A stretch of 32,545 nucleotides of DNA from an uncultured Clostridia bacterium (GCA_934457145.1 CAKSHP010000023.1:1-32545); one strand, 5' to 3'; numbered from the stretch's first letter, positions 24,044-32,214 are shown. The notes: generated by a model not told the origin, from the sequence alone. Translations and numbers: made by a program.

Positions 24044-24083
24044 CTCTTATCTGCCGGATAAGAATTAATAAGAGATTATTATA
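24044..24083 (-). promoter_or_regulatory. MATE gene promoter box and operator-like inverted repeats
   Basis: TATAAT on the minus strand at 24078-24083, with no good -35 at 17 bp. Downstream in the transcript direction, TCTTATC-N5-GATAAGA (24045-24063) forms a perfect palindrome. CTCTTAT (24044-24050) can also pair with ATAAGAG (24068-24074). The overlap of possible start site and inverted repeats suggests regulation of the exporter. Confidence 0.4.
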
Positions 24084-24128
24084 TCTGTATGTATTTTATT
24101 TTGCGTTTAACATCTTCCGATAAATTTT

Positions 24129-25151
24129 TTAATATAATTTAACAAGCGCTTTTTTTGCAATTTCCTTGCATCTGCCGCATGCATGGCAGTTTTTATCACA
24201 GTTTAAAAGAAAATCAAACCAATTATCGCAAAGCTTTGAGCTATCAAAGATATAACCGCCGAAAATATCGTTATAATTAGGTTCTGTAAGCGAAAAAATA
24301 TCAACGTATTTTTCGCGGTTTACATATGCGTTTGCAACGGCTCTGGGATTTGTGTGCAGTCTTGTGGCAAGTTTTGCCGATGAAAAATATTTTTCGTATC
24401 TGTAAAGCTCGGACGGCAAAATCCATGTATTTGACAAAAAAACAGCTGCGGCATCGTATATATCCATTTTTGAAAGATATTTGTGGCACGGAGCAGAGAT
24501 TGCAAGCTTTGAAAGCGACGAGTAGTCAATTTCCGATTCGTGCGACACAAGATTATCGTGATAGCTTTGGTATGCGCAGCTGTGCAGACAGCCGCTGTTT
24601 GCAAGCAAATCAAGCTGTTTTCCGTGCGCGCTGCACCACGAGGAAAGCTCTTTTATTTTATTAAAATCCCGGTTAAACTCGCGCTGCATATAAAATGCGT
24701 CAAAATATTCTTCAAGCTGCGAAAATGCTTTTAGCGAGCCTATGCGCATATTAACGGAGGCACGGGTTTTTATATGCGGAAAATATTTTTTTACAACGCT
24801 TGCCACAAACACGGAAGTTGTTGTAACTTTAGAAATTTTCATGTTTTTTGAAAGTGTTTCAATGCAGCCTGTAACTCTTTTTTCCAAAGATGCGCTCATG
24901 GCGTCTTTTCCGTAGCATGAAGCATTAAAAAGCAAAGTCAAAGAACAGTTTAACTTGCTTATTTCGCTCAGTTCTTCAATCTGATAATGCAAAGAATCCG
25001 TGTCTGAAGCTTCGCAAAGAGCATGTCTGCCGCTTGCTTCGGAGCCGAAAGCAAAGTAAACGTCTGAGATTTTGCCTTTAAAATCTTTTACAATCTGATA
25101 AATGGTATCGCTTCCATCGTCAAAAAAACGATAACCTAATGAAAAATCCAT
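24129..25151 (-). CDS. U32-like protein with cysteine clusters (uncharacterised)
   Basis: 340 residues. The overall pattern, a barrel-like N-terminal part and four or more clustered cysteines, resembles peptidase U32-type proteins of the UbiU/UbiV/RlhA kind that carry a 4Fe-4S cluster. Cysteines lie in NSGCLHSCAYQ (about residues 202-212), in SAPCHKY and in the C-terminal CDKNCHACGRCKEIA. No protease motif is evident. The start is ATG 25151 with GAGGT six bases upstream; the upstream ATG 25166 contains that site. A consensus promoter is just ahead. The function is not known; the U32 link rests on visual similarity only. Confidence 0.6.
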   Translation of the reverse strand: MDFSLGYRFFDDGSDTIYQIVKDFKGKISDVYFAFGSEASGRHALCEASDTDSLHYQIEELSEISKLNCSLTLLFNASCYGKDAMSASLEKRVTGCIETLSKNMKISKVTTTSVFVASVVKKYFPHIKTRASVNMRIGSLKAFSQLEEYFDAFYMQREFNRDFNKIKELSSWCSAHGKQLDLLANSGCLHSCAYQSYHDNLVSHESEIDYSSLSKLAISAPCHKYLSKMDIYDAAAVFLSNTWILPSELYRYEKYFSSAKLATRLHTNPRAVANAYVNREKYVDIFSLTEPNYNDIFGGYIFDSSKLCDNWFDFLLNCDKNCHACGRCKEIAKKALVKLY

Positions 25152-25181
25152 AATCCGACCTCGCATTTTTGTTCTTTTTTA

Positions 25182-25209
25182 ATTATACACTAAAAAAAAG
25201 TAATGTCAA
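25182..25209 (-). promoter_or_regulatory. Promoter of the U32-like gene
   Basis: Minus strand: TTGACA (25204-25209), 16-bp spacer, TATAAT (25182-25187), about 30 bp before the start codon. Confidence 0.8.
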
Positions 25210-25251
25210 TACAAAAATAAACATAAAATTTTGTTAAGGAGGCGAGAAAAT

Positions 25252-25704
25252 ATGAGTCAAAGCGGACAAATAGTTGCAAGAGTATACATTTCGCAAATGA
25301 CAATTCCGATTGTCGGAGCAAACGTTTTTATTCACAAGCTGACGGCAGACGATAAAAAAACACAGCTGATAGCCGTGAGAACAACAAATCAGAACGGAGA
25401 GAGCGAGCCGGTTATAATTGATACCCCGGACGAGGCGGAAAGCCAGACGCCGCGTGAGGCGGGAGAGGAAAACCCGTTTGCAAGCGTGAATATATTTATT
25501 GAGGCGCCGGGGTTTCAGAGCGTTTTGATACATGATGCACAGGTGTTTTCAAAAAATATCACGGTGCAAAATGTTGAAATGGTGCCGCTTGCCGAACCGC
25601 AGATAAGAGAAGCAGATGTTGTAACTGATGTTTATGTAACACCGCAGGCAATAAATTCGCTGAAAAGGCAGGGCGAAAAAGATGTTCGGGAGGGAGAAAT
25701 GTAG
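25252..25704 (+). CDS. SleC N-terminal-domain-like protein
   Basis: 150 residues. A beta-rich, carboxypeptidase-regulatory-like fold (GQIVARVYISQMTIPIVGAN, then FASVNIFIEAPGFQSVLIHD) resembles the N-terminal part of the clostridial spore cortex-lytic enzyme SleC, here encoded as a separate gene. It has no signal peptide and no catalytic motif. The start is ATG 25252 with AAGGAGG nine bases upstream; the ORF start at 25231 precedes it and is not used. The next gene starts right after its stop codon, so the two proteins are probably made together and may act as prodomain and enzyme. The role is inferred from resemblance and position. Confidence 0.75.
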   Translation: MSQSGQIVARVYISQMTIPIVGANVFIHKLTADDKKTQLIAVRTTNQNGESEPVIIDTPDEAESQTPREAGEENPFASVNIFIEAPGFQSVLIHDAQVFSKNITVQNVEMVPLAEPQIREADVVTDVYVTPQAINSLKRQGEKDVREGEM

Positions 25705-27144
25705 ATGATAACTGTTACGCCTTATGTTCCGACTTACATAAGAGTGCATTTGGGTTCTCCGTCGTCTGATGCTTCAACTGTTACGGTAAGCTTTCCCGAA
25801 TACATAAAAAACGTTGCATCAAGCGAAATTTATCCGACATGGAGCGAAAGTGCAATTTATGCAAATATATATGCGCAGATTTCATATGCACTAAATAAAA
25901 TCTATACAGAGTTTTACCCAAGCCGCGGCTATGATTTTGATATAACAAATTCAACTGCGGTTGACCAGAAGTTTATATACGGAAGAAATATCTTTTCAAA
26001 TATAGACAAAATTGTTGATAATATTTTTAATGACTATATCCGCCGCGTCGGAACGGCCGAGCCATTGGCGGCAAAATACTGCGACGGAAGAAACGTTACC
26101 TGTAACGGGCTTTCGCAGTGGGGAAGCCAAGACCTTGCAAGACAGGGGTATTCTGCGTTTGGAATTTTGCAGTATTACTACGGCTACGACACTGAAATAG
26201 TAAATAACGCACCGCTTAGCGCAGCAAGACGTTCGTATCCGGGGTATTCTATAAGCCGCGGCGACACGGGAAACTATGTTCAGATAATTCAAACCGAGCT
26301 TAATCAGATTTCAAACCACTATCCGTCGATAAACAAGTTATATCCTATAGACGGAATTTTCGGCTCGGAAACGGAAAACTCCGTCAGACAGTTTCAAAGA
26401 ATATTTAATCTGACAGATGACGGCATCGTCGGCAAGGCGACATGGTATAAACTGGTGTATGCATATGTGGGAAATCTTCGGTTTAACGAACTTAATTCGG
26501 AGGGACAGCGTCTCTTTGGTGAAAACTTGTCTTACCCGGACGCTATAAGCCTTTCGGACACGGGTGAAAAGGTAAGCAATTTGCAGTTTTTTTTGTCGGT
26601 TATATCTTCTGCCGATGCAACAATTCCGCCCGTTGTGATAGACGGAGTTTTCGGAGAGAAAACTCTTGAAGCGGTGAAAGCTTTTCAAAGCGAGTACGGT
26701 CTTGAAGTAACAGGTGTTGTTGATTCTGTTACATGGGATGAAATTTATGACGAATTTAAAGGTACGTCAATTGCAGTGTACGGCAGAGAGGTTTTTGAAA
26801 TACACGGCGAGCCGTATCCCGGAACACCTTTAAAAGAAGGTGACAGCGGAGACGATGTTTTAAAAATACAGCAGCAGCTCAATGCAATATCAAACGAAAA
26901 CCCCGATGTCAGTGCAGTAACGCCCGACGGTGTGTTCGGAAGTGCAACGCTTAATGCCGTGAAGGAGTTTCAGCAGTATTACGGTCTTGAGGCGGACGGC
27001 ATTATTGGCAGGCAGACATGGGGCGCAATTCAGCAGACTTATTTATCGCTTTTTGCCTCAGTAAATACCCACCCGATGCAGTTTGGCGGAAACACATTAA
27101 AAATCGGCGATAAAGACAGCGTGGAAGAAAGGGGAGAAAATTAA
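25705..27144 (+). CDS. SleC-like spore cortex-lytic protein with peptidoglycan-binding repeats
   Basis: 479 residues. The N-terminal ~165 residues resemble the SpoIID/LytB-like core of SleC: FPEYIKNVASSEIYPTW, AVDQKFIYGRNIF and YCDGRNVTCNGLSQWGSQDL. Three peptidoglycan-binding (PG_binding_1) repeats follow at about 180-255, 275-350 and 372-450, each with a DG(I/V)FG...T...V..FQ...GL...G......TW core. SleC degrades cortex peptidoglycan when clostridial spores germinate. The start is ATG 25705 directly after the upstream stop, with GGGAGAAAT overlapping the previous gene. There is no signal peptide; spore-located hydrolases made in the mother cell need none. Family assignment is good; activity is not shown. 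Confidence 0.82.
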   Translation: MITVTPYVPTYIRVHLGSPSSDASTVTVSFPEYIKNVASSEIYPTWSESAIYANIYAQISYALNKIYTEFYPSRGYDFDITNSTAVDQKFIYGRNIFSNIDKIVDNIFNDYIRRVGTAEPLAAKYCDGRNVTCNGLSQWGSQDLARQGYSAFGILQYYYGYDTEIVNNAPLSAARRSYPGYSISRGDTGNYVQIIQTELNQISNHYPSINKLYPIDGIFGSETENSVRQFQRIFNLTDDGIVGKATWYKLVYAYVGNLRFNELNSEGQRLFGENLSYPDAISLSDTGEKVSNLQFFLSVISSADATIPPVVIDGVFGEKTLEAVKAFQSEYGLEVTGVVDSVTWDEIYDEFKGTSIAVYGREVFEIHGEPYPGTPLKEGDSGDDVLKIQQQLNAISNENPDVSAVTPDGVFGSATLNAVKEFQQYYGLEADGIIGRQTWGAIQQTYLSLFASVNTHPMQFGGNTLKIGDKDSVEERGEN

Positions 27145-27801
27145 TTGGAATATCTCGACAGCAGATGGGGCAGACCGGTCTATAATCTGCAAAACTTTTT
27201 AAGAACAATTTCACGGCAAAACGAAAAAGTTTATCCGGTTATTCCGGATGGAATTTTCGGCGAGGACACGAAACGAAGCGTTGAAAGCTTTCAGTCGGCG
27301 CACGGTATGGAAGTAACAGGCGAGGTAAACAGCGAAACATGGGAAAAAATAGTGAGTGAATATAAAATATGCGAAAAGTTTTTTTCACCTGTGCGCGGAA
27401 TAAAGATCATAACAAACGATAAAATTATTAAAAGAGGTCAAAAAGAGCCTGCCGTGTATATAATACAGTCAATGATTTCATCGCTTTCGGATAAGATTGA
27501 AAATATAAACGAAGTGGCGATAAACGGAATATACGGCGATGATTTGTATGAGGAGGTTAAAAACTTAAAACCGATTTTTAATCAGACGGGAGAGGATATT
27601 GACAAAGAATTTATAAATATTTTGGCGATTCTGTTTGAGCATGCGGTTATTTTTAAACCCGATTATTATACGGGAAAAGCAAGTCTGCAAAGCGAAAGTC
27701 AGATGCAAAATGCCGCTGCCGGCCGGCCGAAAGAAAATGAAAACGATAATAAAAATAAAGACGACGGACAAAACAATGTGATTGTCTGGAAATTCTTTTA
27801 A
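27145..27801 (+). CDS. Peptidoglycan-binding protein of the SleC-like cluster
   Basis: 218 residues. One PG_binding_1 repeat (about 5-75, DGIFGEDTKRSVESFQ, GMEVTGEVNSETW) is followed by a degenerate one (about 95-160, NGIYGDDLYEEV) and a hydrophilic Asn/Asp/Lys tail. The start is TTG 27145 immediately after the previous stop, eight bases after GGGGAG. It continues the repeat array of the previous protein as a separate polypeptide, so the two may have arisen by splitting of one longer protein. No catalytic domain. Confidence 0.8.
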   Translation: MEYLDSRWGRPVYNLQNFLRTISRQNEKVYPVIPDGIFGEDTKRSVESFQSAHGMEVTGEVNSETWEKIVSEYKICEKFFSPVRGIKIITNDKIIKRGQKEPAVYIIQSMISSLSDKIENINEVAINGIYGDDLYEEVKNLKPIFNQTGEDIDKEFINILAILFEHAVIFKPDYYTGKASLQSESQMQNAAAGRPKENENDNKNKDDGQNNVIVWKFF

Positions 27802-27810
27802 AAGGTGAAA

Positions 27811-27867
27811 TCTGCGGCACAGGCTCTTTAGTATAAAAAGAATCTGCGCCGCAAGTGCTTTTTTTTA
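27811..27867 (+). terminator. Imperfect terminator of the SleC-like cluster
   Basis: TGCGGC (27812-27817) can pair with GCCGCA, and an inner CTCTTT with AAAAGA, in a hairpin with an internal loop. A run of eight T follows at 27859-27866. Confidence 0.5.
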
Positions 27868-27879
27868 AAATTTTGCGTG

Positions 27880-27908
27880 TTGACTTATCGGCTTAAATTT
27901 GCTATAAT
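27880..27908 (+). promoter_or_regulatory. Promoter of the ATP-grasp/recX/rimO/pgsA operon
   Basis: TTGACT (27880-27885), 17-bp spacer, TATAAT (27903-27908), about 43 bp before the first start codon. Confidence 0.85.
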
Positions 27909-27950
27909 TAAGCTGCCGTTTAGATTATGTAAACAGAGAGCTGATGAAAA

Positions 27951-28823
27951 ATGACAGGATGGCTTATTGTAAACAATTTTTTGAATTCGGATAAGTTTAA
28001 CGAAATTTATAAATACCTTTTAAATGCTGCAAAAAAATACGGTATAGAGCTTGAACTAAAAAAAACGGGCGAGTGTATGTTTTATGCAGGAGAAGAAAAG
28101 AAGCTAAAGGAGCTTTCGGATTTCGTTTTGTTCTGGGATAAGGATATTAATCTTGCAAGGCAGCTTGAAAATATGGGAGCAAAGGTGTTTAACAGCTCAA
28201 GGGCGATTGAAATTTGCGATAATAAAGCGCTTTGCGCGCTTTGTCTTTCCGAAAATAAAATAAAAATCCCCAAAACATATATTGCGCCCAAAACGTTTGA
28301 AAATATAGGCTACACGGATTTGAGCTTTTTAGATGCTGCTGCTGAAGAACTCGGCTTTCCTTTTGTTATAAAAGAGGCTTTCGGTTCGTTTGGAAAACAG
28401 GTGTATTTGGCGCATGATTTAAACGAAGCAAACAAGATTGTTTTAAAAATAAAAAACCGAGATTTTATTATGCAGGAATTTATAAAAGAAAGTGCCGGGT
28501 GCGATGTCAGAATTAATATTGTAGGAGGGCGCGCGGTATCTGCGGCAAAGCGCCAGAGCTTAAACGGCGATTTTCGCTCCAATGTGTCAAACGGAGGAGT
28601 TATGCAAAAGTATGAGCCGTCATATGAACAAACAGAGCTTGCAAAAGCCGCTTGCCGTGCGATAGGAGCTTCTTTTGCCGGAGTTGATATTTTATTTGGC
28701 AAAAACGGGCCTGTTGTGTGTGAAATTAATTCAAATCCCCATTTTAAAAGCACTTTTGACTGCACAGGTCTTGACATGGGAGAAGAAATCATAAAATATA
28801 TTATAAGCAAAAAGGAAAATTGA
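27951..28823 (+). CDS. RimK-type ATP-grasp ligase, first copy
   Basis: 290 residues. The ATP-grasp fold is visible from FPFVIKEAFGSFGKQVYLA (about 139-157, nucleotide-binding strand and glycine loop) through MQEFIKES and DVRINIVGGRAVSAAKRQSL to the metal-binding CEINSNPHF near residue 265. RimK relatives add amino acids, typically glutamate, to proteins or cofactors. The N-terminus MTGWLIVNN matches that of the next gene, so the two are paralogues. The start is ATG 27951, with no strong ribosome binding site seen. It heads a tightly packed operon with recX, rimO and pgsA. The acceptor substrate is unknown; genes of this kind are also found near spore-coat genes, and the SleC-like cluster is just upstream. 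Confidence 0.85.
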   Translation: MTGWLIVNNFLNSDKFNEIYKYLLNAAKKYGIELELKKTGECMFYAGEEKKLKELSDFVLFWDKDINLARQLENMGAKVFNSSRAIEICDNKALCALCLSENKIKIPKTYIAPKTFENIGYTDLSFLDAAAEELGFPFVIKEAFGSFGKQVYLAHDLNEANKIVLKIKNRDFIMQEFIKESAGCDVRINIVGGRAVSAAKRQSLNGDFRSNVSNGGVMQKYEPSYEQTELAKAACRAIGASFAGVDILFGKNGPVVCEINSNPHFKSTFDCTGLDMGEEIIKYIISKKEN

Positions 28824-28824
28824 T

Positions 28825-29694
28825 ATGACAGGCTGGCTGATATATGATAAAGAAGGCGCAAAGAGAAACACCTGGTTTATAAATGAAGTTATTGGTTATG
28901 CAAAAAAAAGAGGCGCTGTCATAAAGCTTATGATTGTACAAAAGCTTGTGCTGTCGGTTTCAGACGGCGGATTTTGCGTAATATATGAAAATCAAAAGCA
29001 AGAAAAGCCCGATTTTGTTTTAAACCGAACGATTTTTCCGTTTCTGTCAAGATATTTTGAAAAAAACGGTGTAGATGTGTTTAACTGTGCAGATGTGTCT
29101 GAAATTTGTAACGACAAAAGAAAAACGCATCTGTATTTGATGAATAAAAATATACCGATGATGGAAACCCGCTTTTTTGACAGGCGCTTTTTTGAATGCG
29201 GCAGCAGCGATGAGTTTTATCCGTGTGTTGTAAAGCCGGCGAACGGTCACGGCGGAAACGGCGTTTTTATTGCAAATAATTGCGGTGAGCTTAATAAAAT
29301 TGTAAAAAGCTATGAAACAGACGAGTTTTTATTACAAAAAATCGCCTCCGAAAAAGGAAGCGACCTTAGAGTTTATATTATCGCAAATAAAATAACCGCC
29401 GCAGTTATCAGAAAATCCGAAACCGATTTCAGAAGTAATTTTTCGCTTGGCGGCAGCGTTTCTTTATACAGCTTAAGCGAAAGCGAAGAAAAAACGGTCA
29501 AAAGCGTTATGAGTCATTTTGATTTGGCATATGTCGGTATTGATTTTGTGTTTGACAACGGCGAAATGAAATTAAACGAAATCGAAGATGTTGTCGGAGC
29601 GAGAATGCTTTATAAAACATGCGATATTGCGGCGCACGAGCTTTATGTTGATTATATACTGAACAAAATCGGTGATAAATATGGAAGAAATTGA
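28825..29694 (+). CDS. RimK-type ATP-grasp ligase, second copy
   Basis: 289 residues, beginning MTGWLIYDKE, one base after the stop of its paralogue. It shares the ATP-grasp core: YPCVVKPANGHGGNGVFIA, then FLLQKIASEKGSDLRVYII, then TDFRSNFSLGG, comparable to GDFRSNVSNGG in the first copy. Its metal-binding end differs: LNEIEDVVGARMLY replaces the EINSNPHF of copy one, so the usual E-x-N is altered and chemistry or substrate may differ. AAAAGGAAAATTGAT lies upstream, with the start ATG 28825 overlapping the spacer. The gene overlaps recX by 14 nt. Acceptor unknown. Confidence 0.83.
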   Translation: MTGWLIYDKEGAKRNTWFINEVIGYAKKRGAVIKLMIVQKLVLSVSDGGFCVIYENQKQEKPDFVLNRTIFPFLSRYFEKNGVDVFNCADVSEICNDKRKTHLYLMNKNIPMMETRFFDRRFFECGSSDEFYPCVVKPANGHGGNGVFIANNCGELNKIVKSYETDEFLLQKIASEKGSDLRVYIIANKITAAVIRKSETDFRSNFSLGGSVSLYSLSESEEKTVKSVMSHFDLAYVGIDFVFDNGEMKLNEIEDVVGARMLYKTCDIAAHELYVDYILNKIGDKYGRN

Positions 29695-30181
29695 TTTTTA
29701 TGAAATAAGCGGATTTGAAAATGCAAAGAAAAAATCGCTTGATTTGCTTGCAAGAAAAAGATATGCAAAAAACGAGCTTTTAAATAAGCTTTTAAAATAT
29801 GATATAAATGAAAGCGCAGCAGAGGCTGCCTGCATCTGGGCAGAGCAATATGGTTTTTTAAATGACTTTGAATATGCAAAAAGCTATATTTCAGACGCTG
29901 TGAGAGTAAAAAAAAAGGGAATAAGAAAGATTTTTTACGAGCTTTACTTAAAAGGCATAGATAAAAACACGGCAGAAGATGCGCTGTCGGAAATAAAAGA
30001 CGAAATAAATATACAGGAAAATATCGACAGTCTTATAAAAAAACGTTTAAAGGATCCGGGCGACAAAAAACAGCTGCAAAGCACGGTGAGATTTTTGCTT
30101 TCAAGAGGATATGAGTTTTCGGATATAAAAAACGGCATAAAAGAATACACGGAGGAGTTTGAGTTTGAGCAGGATTATTAA
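29681..30181 (+). CDS. recX: Regulatory protein RecX
   Basis: 166 residues with the three-helix repeats of RecX: KSLDLLARKRYAKNELLNKL, the following WAEQYGFLNDFEYAKSYISD and GIRKIFYELYLKGID. RecX modulates RecA filaments. The start is ATG 29681, inside the end of the preceding ligase gene and after GGTG; GTG 29672 is an alternative. It overlaps rimO by 17 nt. RecX is thus expressed with ATP-grasp ligases and a ribosome-modifying enzyme, not with recA, in this genome. Confidence 0.9.
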   Translation: MEEIDFYEISGFENAKKKSLDLLARKRYAKNELLNKLLKYDINESAAEAACIWAEQYGFLNDFEYAKSYISDAVRVKKKGIRKIFYELYLKGIDKNTAEDALSEIKDEINIQENIDSLIKKRLKDPGDKKQLQSTVRFLLSRGYEFSDIKNGIKEYTEEFEFEQDY

Positions 30182-31511
30182 AAAGCGCAAAATCGCAATG
30201 GCATCGCTTGGATGTCCGAAAAATTTGGTCGACAGCGAAAACATGCTCGGAATTTTGGCAGAGCGCGGATTTGAAATAACAACCGACCCGGGCGAAGCGG
30301 AGATTATAATTGTGAACACTTGCGCATTTATAGGCGATGCAAAAGAAGAGAGCATAAACAAAGTGCTTGAAATGGCAGATTACAAAAAAACGGGAAAATG
30401 TAAATATCTTATTATGACAGGGTGTTTGGCAGAACGCTATCACGATGAAATAAAAACCGAAATCCCCGAGGTGGACGCAGTGTGCGGAACGGGAGATTAT
30501 TATAAAATAGCAGACGTTATAAAAATGCTTGACGACGGCAAAAAAGCCGTGCTTTTCGGTCATGCAAACGAGTGTGTGCCGGAGGGGCTTGAAAGGGTTT
30601 TAAGCGGATACCCCCACAGCGCATATCTTAAGATTTCCGAAGGGTGCGACAATAAATGCACATATTGCATTATTCCGAAACTGCGCGGAAAATACCGTTC
30701 GCGCACAATCGAAGATATTGTAAGCGAGGCGAAAGCGCTTGCGGAAAACGGAGTGCGCGAGCTGATATTAATTGCTCAGGACACCACAAGATACGGCATT
30801 GATCTTTTCGGCAAATATTCTCTCGACAGGCTTTTAAAAGAACTTGTTAAAATCGATAAAATAAAATGGATCAGACTGCACTATTGTTACCCTGAAGCCA
30901 TAACGGACGAGCTTTTGCAAACAATAAAGGAAAACGAAAAAATCTGCAATTATTTGGATATGCCGATACAGCATATTAATGACGAGGTTTTAAAAAGAAT
31001 GGGGCGTCAGAGTACGTCAAAGCAGATAAAAGACCTTATTTTAAAGATAAGAAAAACCGTTCCGGATATGGTTATAAGAACTTCTCTTATCGCCGGTTTT
31101 CCGGGAGAGACAAAAGAGCAGTCAGAAGAGCTTTTGGAGTTTTTAAAACAAGCAAGGCTTGACCGTGTCGGCGTGTTTTCATATTCAAGAGAAGAAGGCA
31201 CTGCCGCGGATTTGCTTGACGGACATTTAGACGAAGAAACAAAAAATAAAAGACGCGATGCGGCAATGGAAATATCAAAGCAGATTTCCGCCGAAAAAAA
31301 CAAAGAAAAGCTCGGCAGCGTTATAGAGGTTATGTGTGACGGATTTGACAGCGAAAGTATGCTTTATTGCGGACGAAGCCGCGGCGACAGCATTTTAATC
31401 GACTCAAACGTTTATTTCGGCGCTGAATTTGAGGCAGAGCCGGGGAGCATTGTTAATGTGAAAATTTTAGACTGTGACGAATATGATTTATATGGGGAGG
31501 CAGTAAAATGA
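30165..31511 (+). CDS. rimO: Ribosomal protein S12 methylthiotransferase RimO
   Basis: 448 residues. The N-terminal UPF0004 domain has cysteines in SLGCPKNLVDSENMLG, NTCAFIGDAKEES and MTGCLAERY, binding the auxiliary cluster. The radical SAM motif is SEGCDNKCTYCIIPKLRGKY, with IQHINDEVLKRMGR downstream and a C-terminal TRAM domain. The PKNLVDSE and PKLRGKYRSR segments mark RimO rather than MiaB. It methylthiolates an aspartate of ribosomal protein S12. The start is TTG 30165, seven bases after GGAGGAG; TTG 30159 is too close to that site. Both neighbours overlap it. Confidence 0.96.
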   Translation: MSRIIKKRKIAMASLGCPKNLVDSENMLGILAERGFEITTDPGEAEIIIVNTCAFIGDAKEESINKVLEMADYKKTGKCKYLIMTGCLAERYHDEIKTEIPEVDAVCGTGDYYKIADVIKMLDDGKKAVLFGHANECVPEGLERVLSGYPHSAYLKISEGCDNKCTYCIIPKLRGKYRSRTIEDIVSEAKALAENGVRELILIAQDTTRYGIDLFGKYSLDRLLKELVKIDKIKWIRLHYCYPEAITDELLQTIKENEKICNYLDMPIQHINDEVLKRMGRQSTSKQIKDLILKIRKTVPDMVIRTSLIAGFPGETKEQSEELLEFLKQARLDRVGVFSYSREEGTAADLLDGHLDEETKNKRRDAAMEISKQISAEKNKEKLGSVIEVMCDGFDSESMLYCGRSRGDSILIDSNVYFGAEFEAEPGSIVNVKILDCDEYDLYGEAVK

Positions 31512-32071
31512 CAACAGCAAGCAAAGTTACAATGGTAAGGATTTTTATGATTCCGGTGTTTATAGTGTTTTTTATGCTTGGCTACTACAGAAGCGACTTA
31601 TTCGGTGCATTCGATATTTTCGCAATTGCACTGTTTGTTTTAGCGGCTGCAACAGATGGTATCGATGGTCATATAGCGCGCAAATACAATCAGGTAACGG
31701 ATTTCGGAAAATTTATAGATCCGCTTGCCGATAAGATTTTGGTTATTTCAGCGCTTATATGCATGGTTGAGTTTGGGTATATAAGCTCGGTTGCGGTTAT
31801 AATAATAATTGCCAGAGAGTTTATGGTAACAGGGCTTCGTATTGCTGCTATAAGTTCGGGAAAGGTTATTGCCGCCGCTATGTCCGGAAAGATAAAAACA
31901 GTTATTCAGATTGTATGCATAACGGCAATTATGCTTGCGTATGCTTTTGATATAAATGACAGCGTGGAGGCTTTTCTAAACGCCGGAGTTTGGATAATGG
32001 TGTTTGTAACTATATATTCAGGCTGCGAATATATGGTGAAAAACTGGAACGTGATCGACTTTAAAAAATAA
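31508..32071 (+). CDS. pgsA: CDP-diacylglycerol-glycerol-3-phosphate 3-phosphatidyltransferase
   Basis: 187 residues with five to six membrane segments. The CDP-alcohol phosphotransferase motif D-G-x2-D-G-x2-A-R-x8-G-x3-D-x3-D is present as DGIDGHIARKY with the later GKFIDPLADK (about 58-84). The enzyme makes phosphatidylglycerol phosphate in the membrane. The N-terminus after MTTASKVTMVRIFMIPVFI is typical of PgsA. The start overlaps the rimO stop (ATGA at 31508), with GGGGAGG eight bases upstream, and pairing with rimO is common in Firmicutes. It closes the operon. Confidence 0.95.
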   Translation: MTTASKVTMVRIFMIPVFIVFFMLGYYRSDLFGAFDIFAIALFVLAAATDGIDGHIARKYNQVTDFGKFIDPLADKILVISALICMVEFGYISSVAVIIIIAREFMVTGLRIAAISSGKVIAAAMSGKIKTVIQIVCITAIMLAYAFDINDSVEAFLNAGVWIMVFVTIYSGCEYMVKNWNVIDFKK

Positions 32072-32082
32072 TATTTTTATGT

Positions 32083-32121
32083 GCAATCCGAGGCGCGCTG
32101 AATTTGCAGCTTTCGGATTGC
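32083..32121 (+). terminator. Hairpin after pgsA, possible terminator
   Basis: GCAATCCGA (32083-32091) pairs perfectly with TCGGATTGC (32113-32121), and GCTG/CAGC forms an inner stem. The following bases (GCCGAAAATTTT) are not a clean T tract, so termination may be weak. Confidence 0.5.
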
Positions 32122-32153
32122 GCCGAAAATTTTAAGAAAATTAAAAAAATGTA

Positions 32154-32182
32154 TTGACAAAACGTGAAATTTGTATTATAAT
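32154..32182 (+). promoter_or_regulatory. Perfect consensus promoter of tRNA-Leu
   Basis: TTGACA (32154-32159), 17-bp spacer, TATAAT (32177-32182), 32 bp before the mature tRNA 5' end. Confidence 0.92.
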
Positions 32183-32214
32183 AATATTCGTTGCTGCAAC
32201 GCAGCGTTAAAAAT

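Noticed and set aside
25210..25251. Mother-cell sigma-K type promoter (CATAAAATT) before the SleC-like cluster
   Set aside because: The -10-like string is only a partial match, with no convincing -35, in very AT-rich DNA.
28825..29694. Second ATP-grasp ligase as a pseudogene because of its altered metal motif
   Set aside because: The frame is intact, full length and closely packed in the operon; the altered motif more likely reflects a different subfamily.
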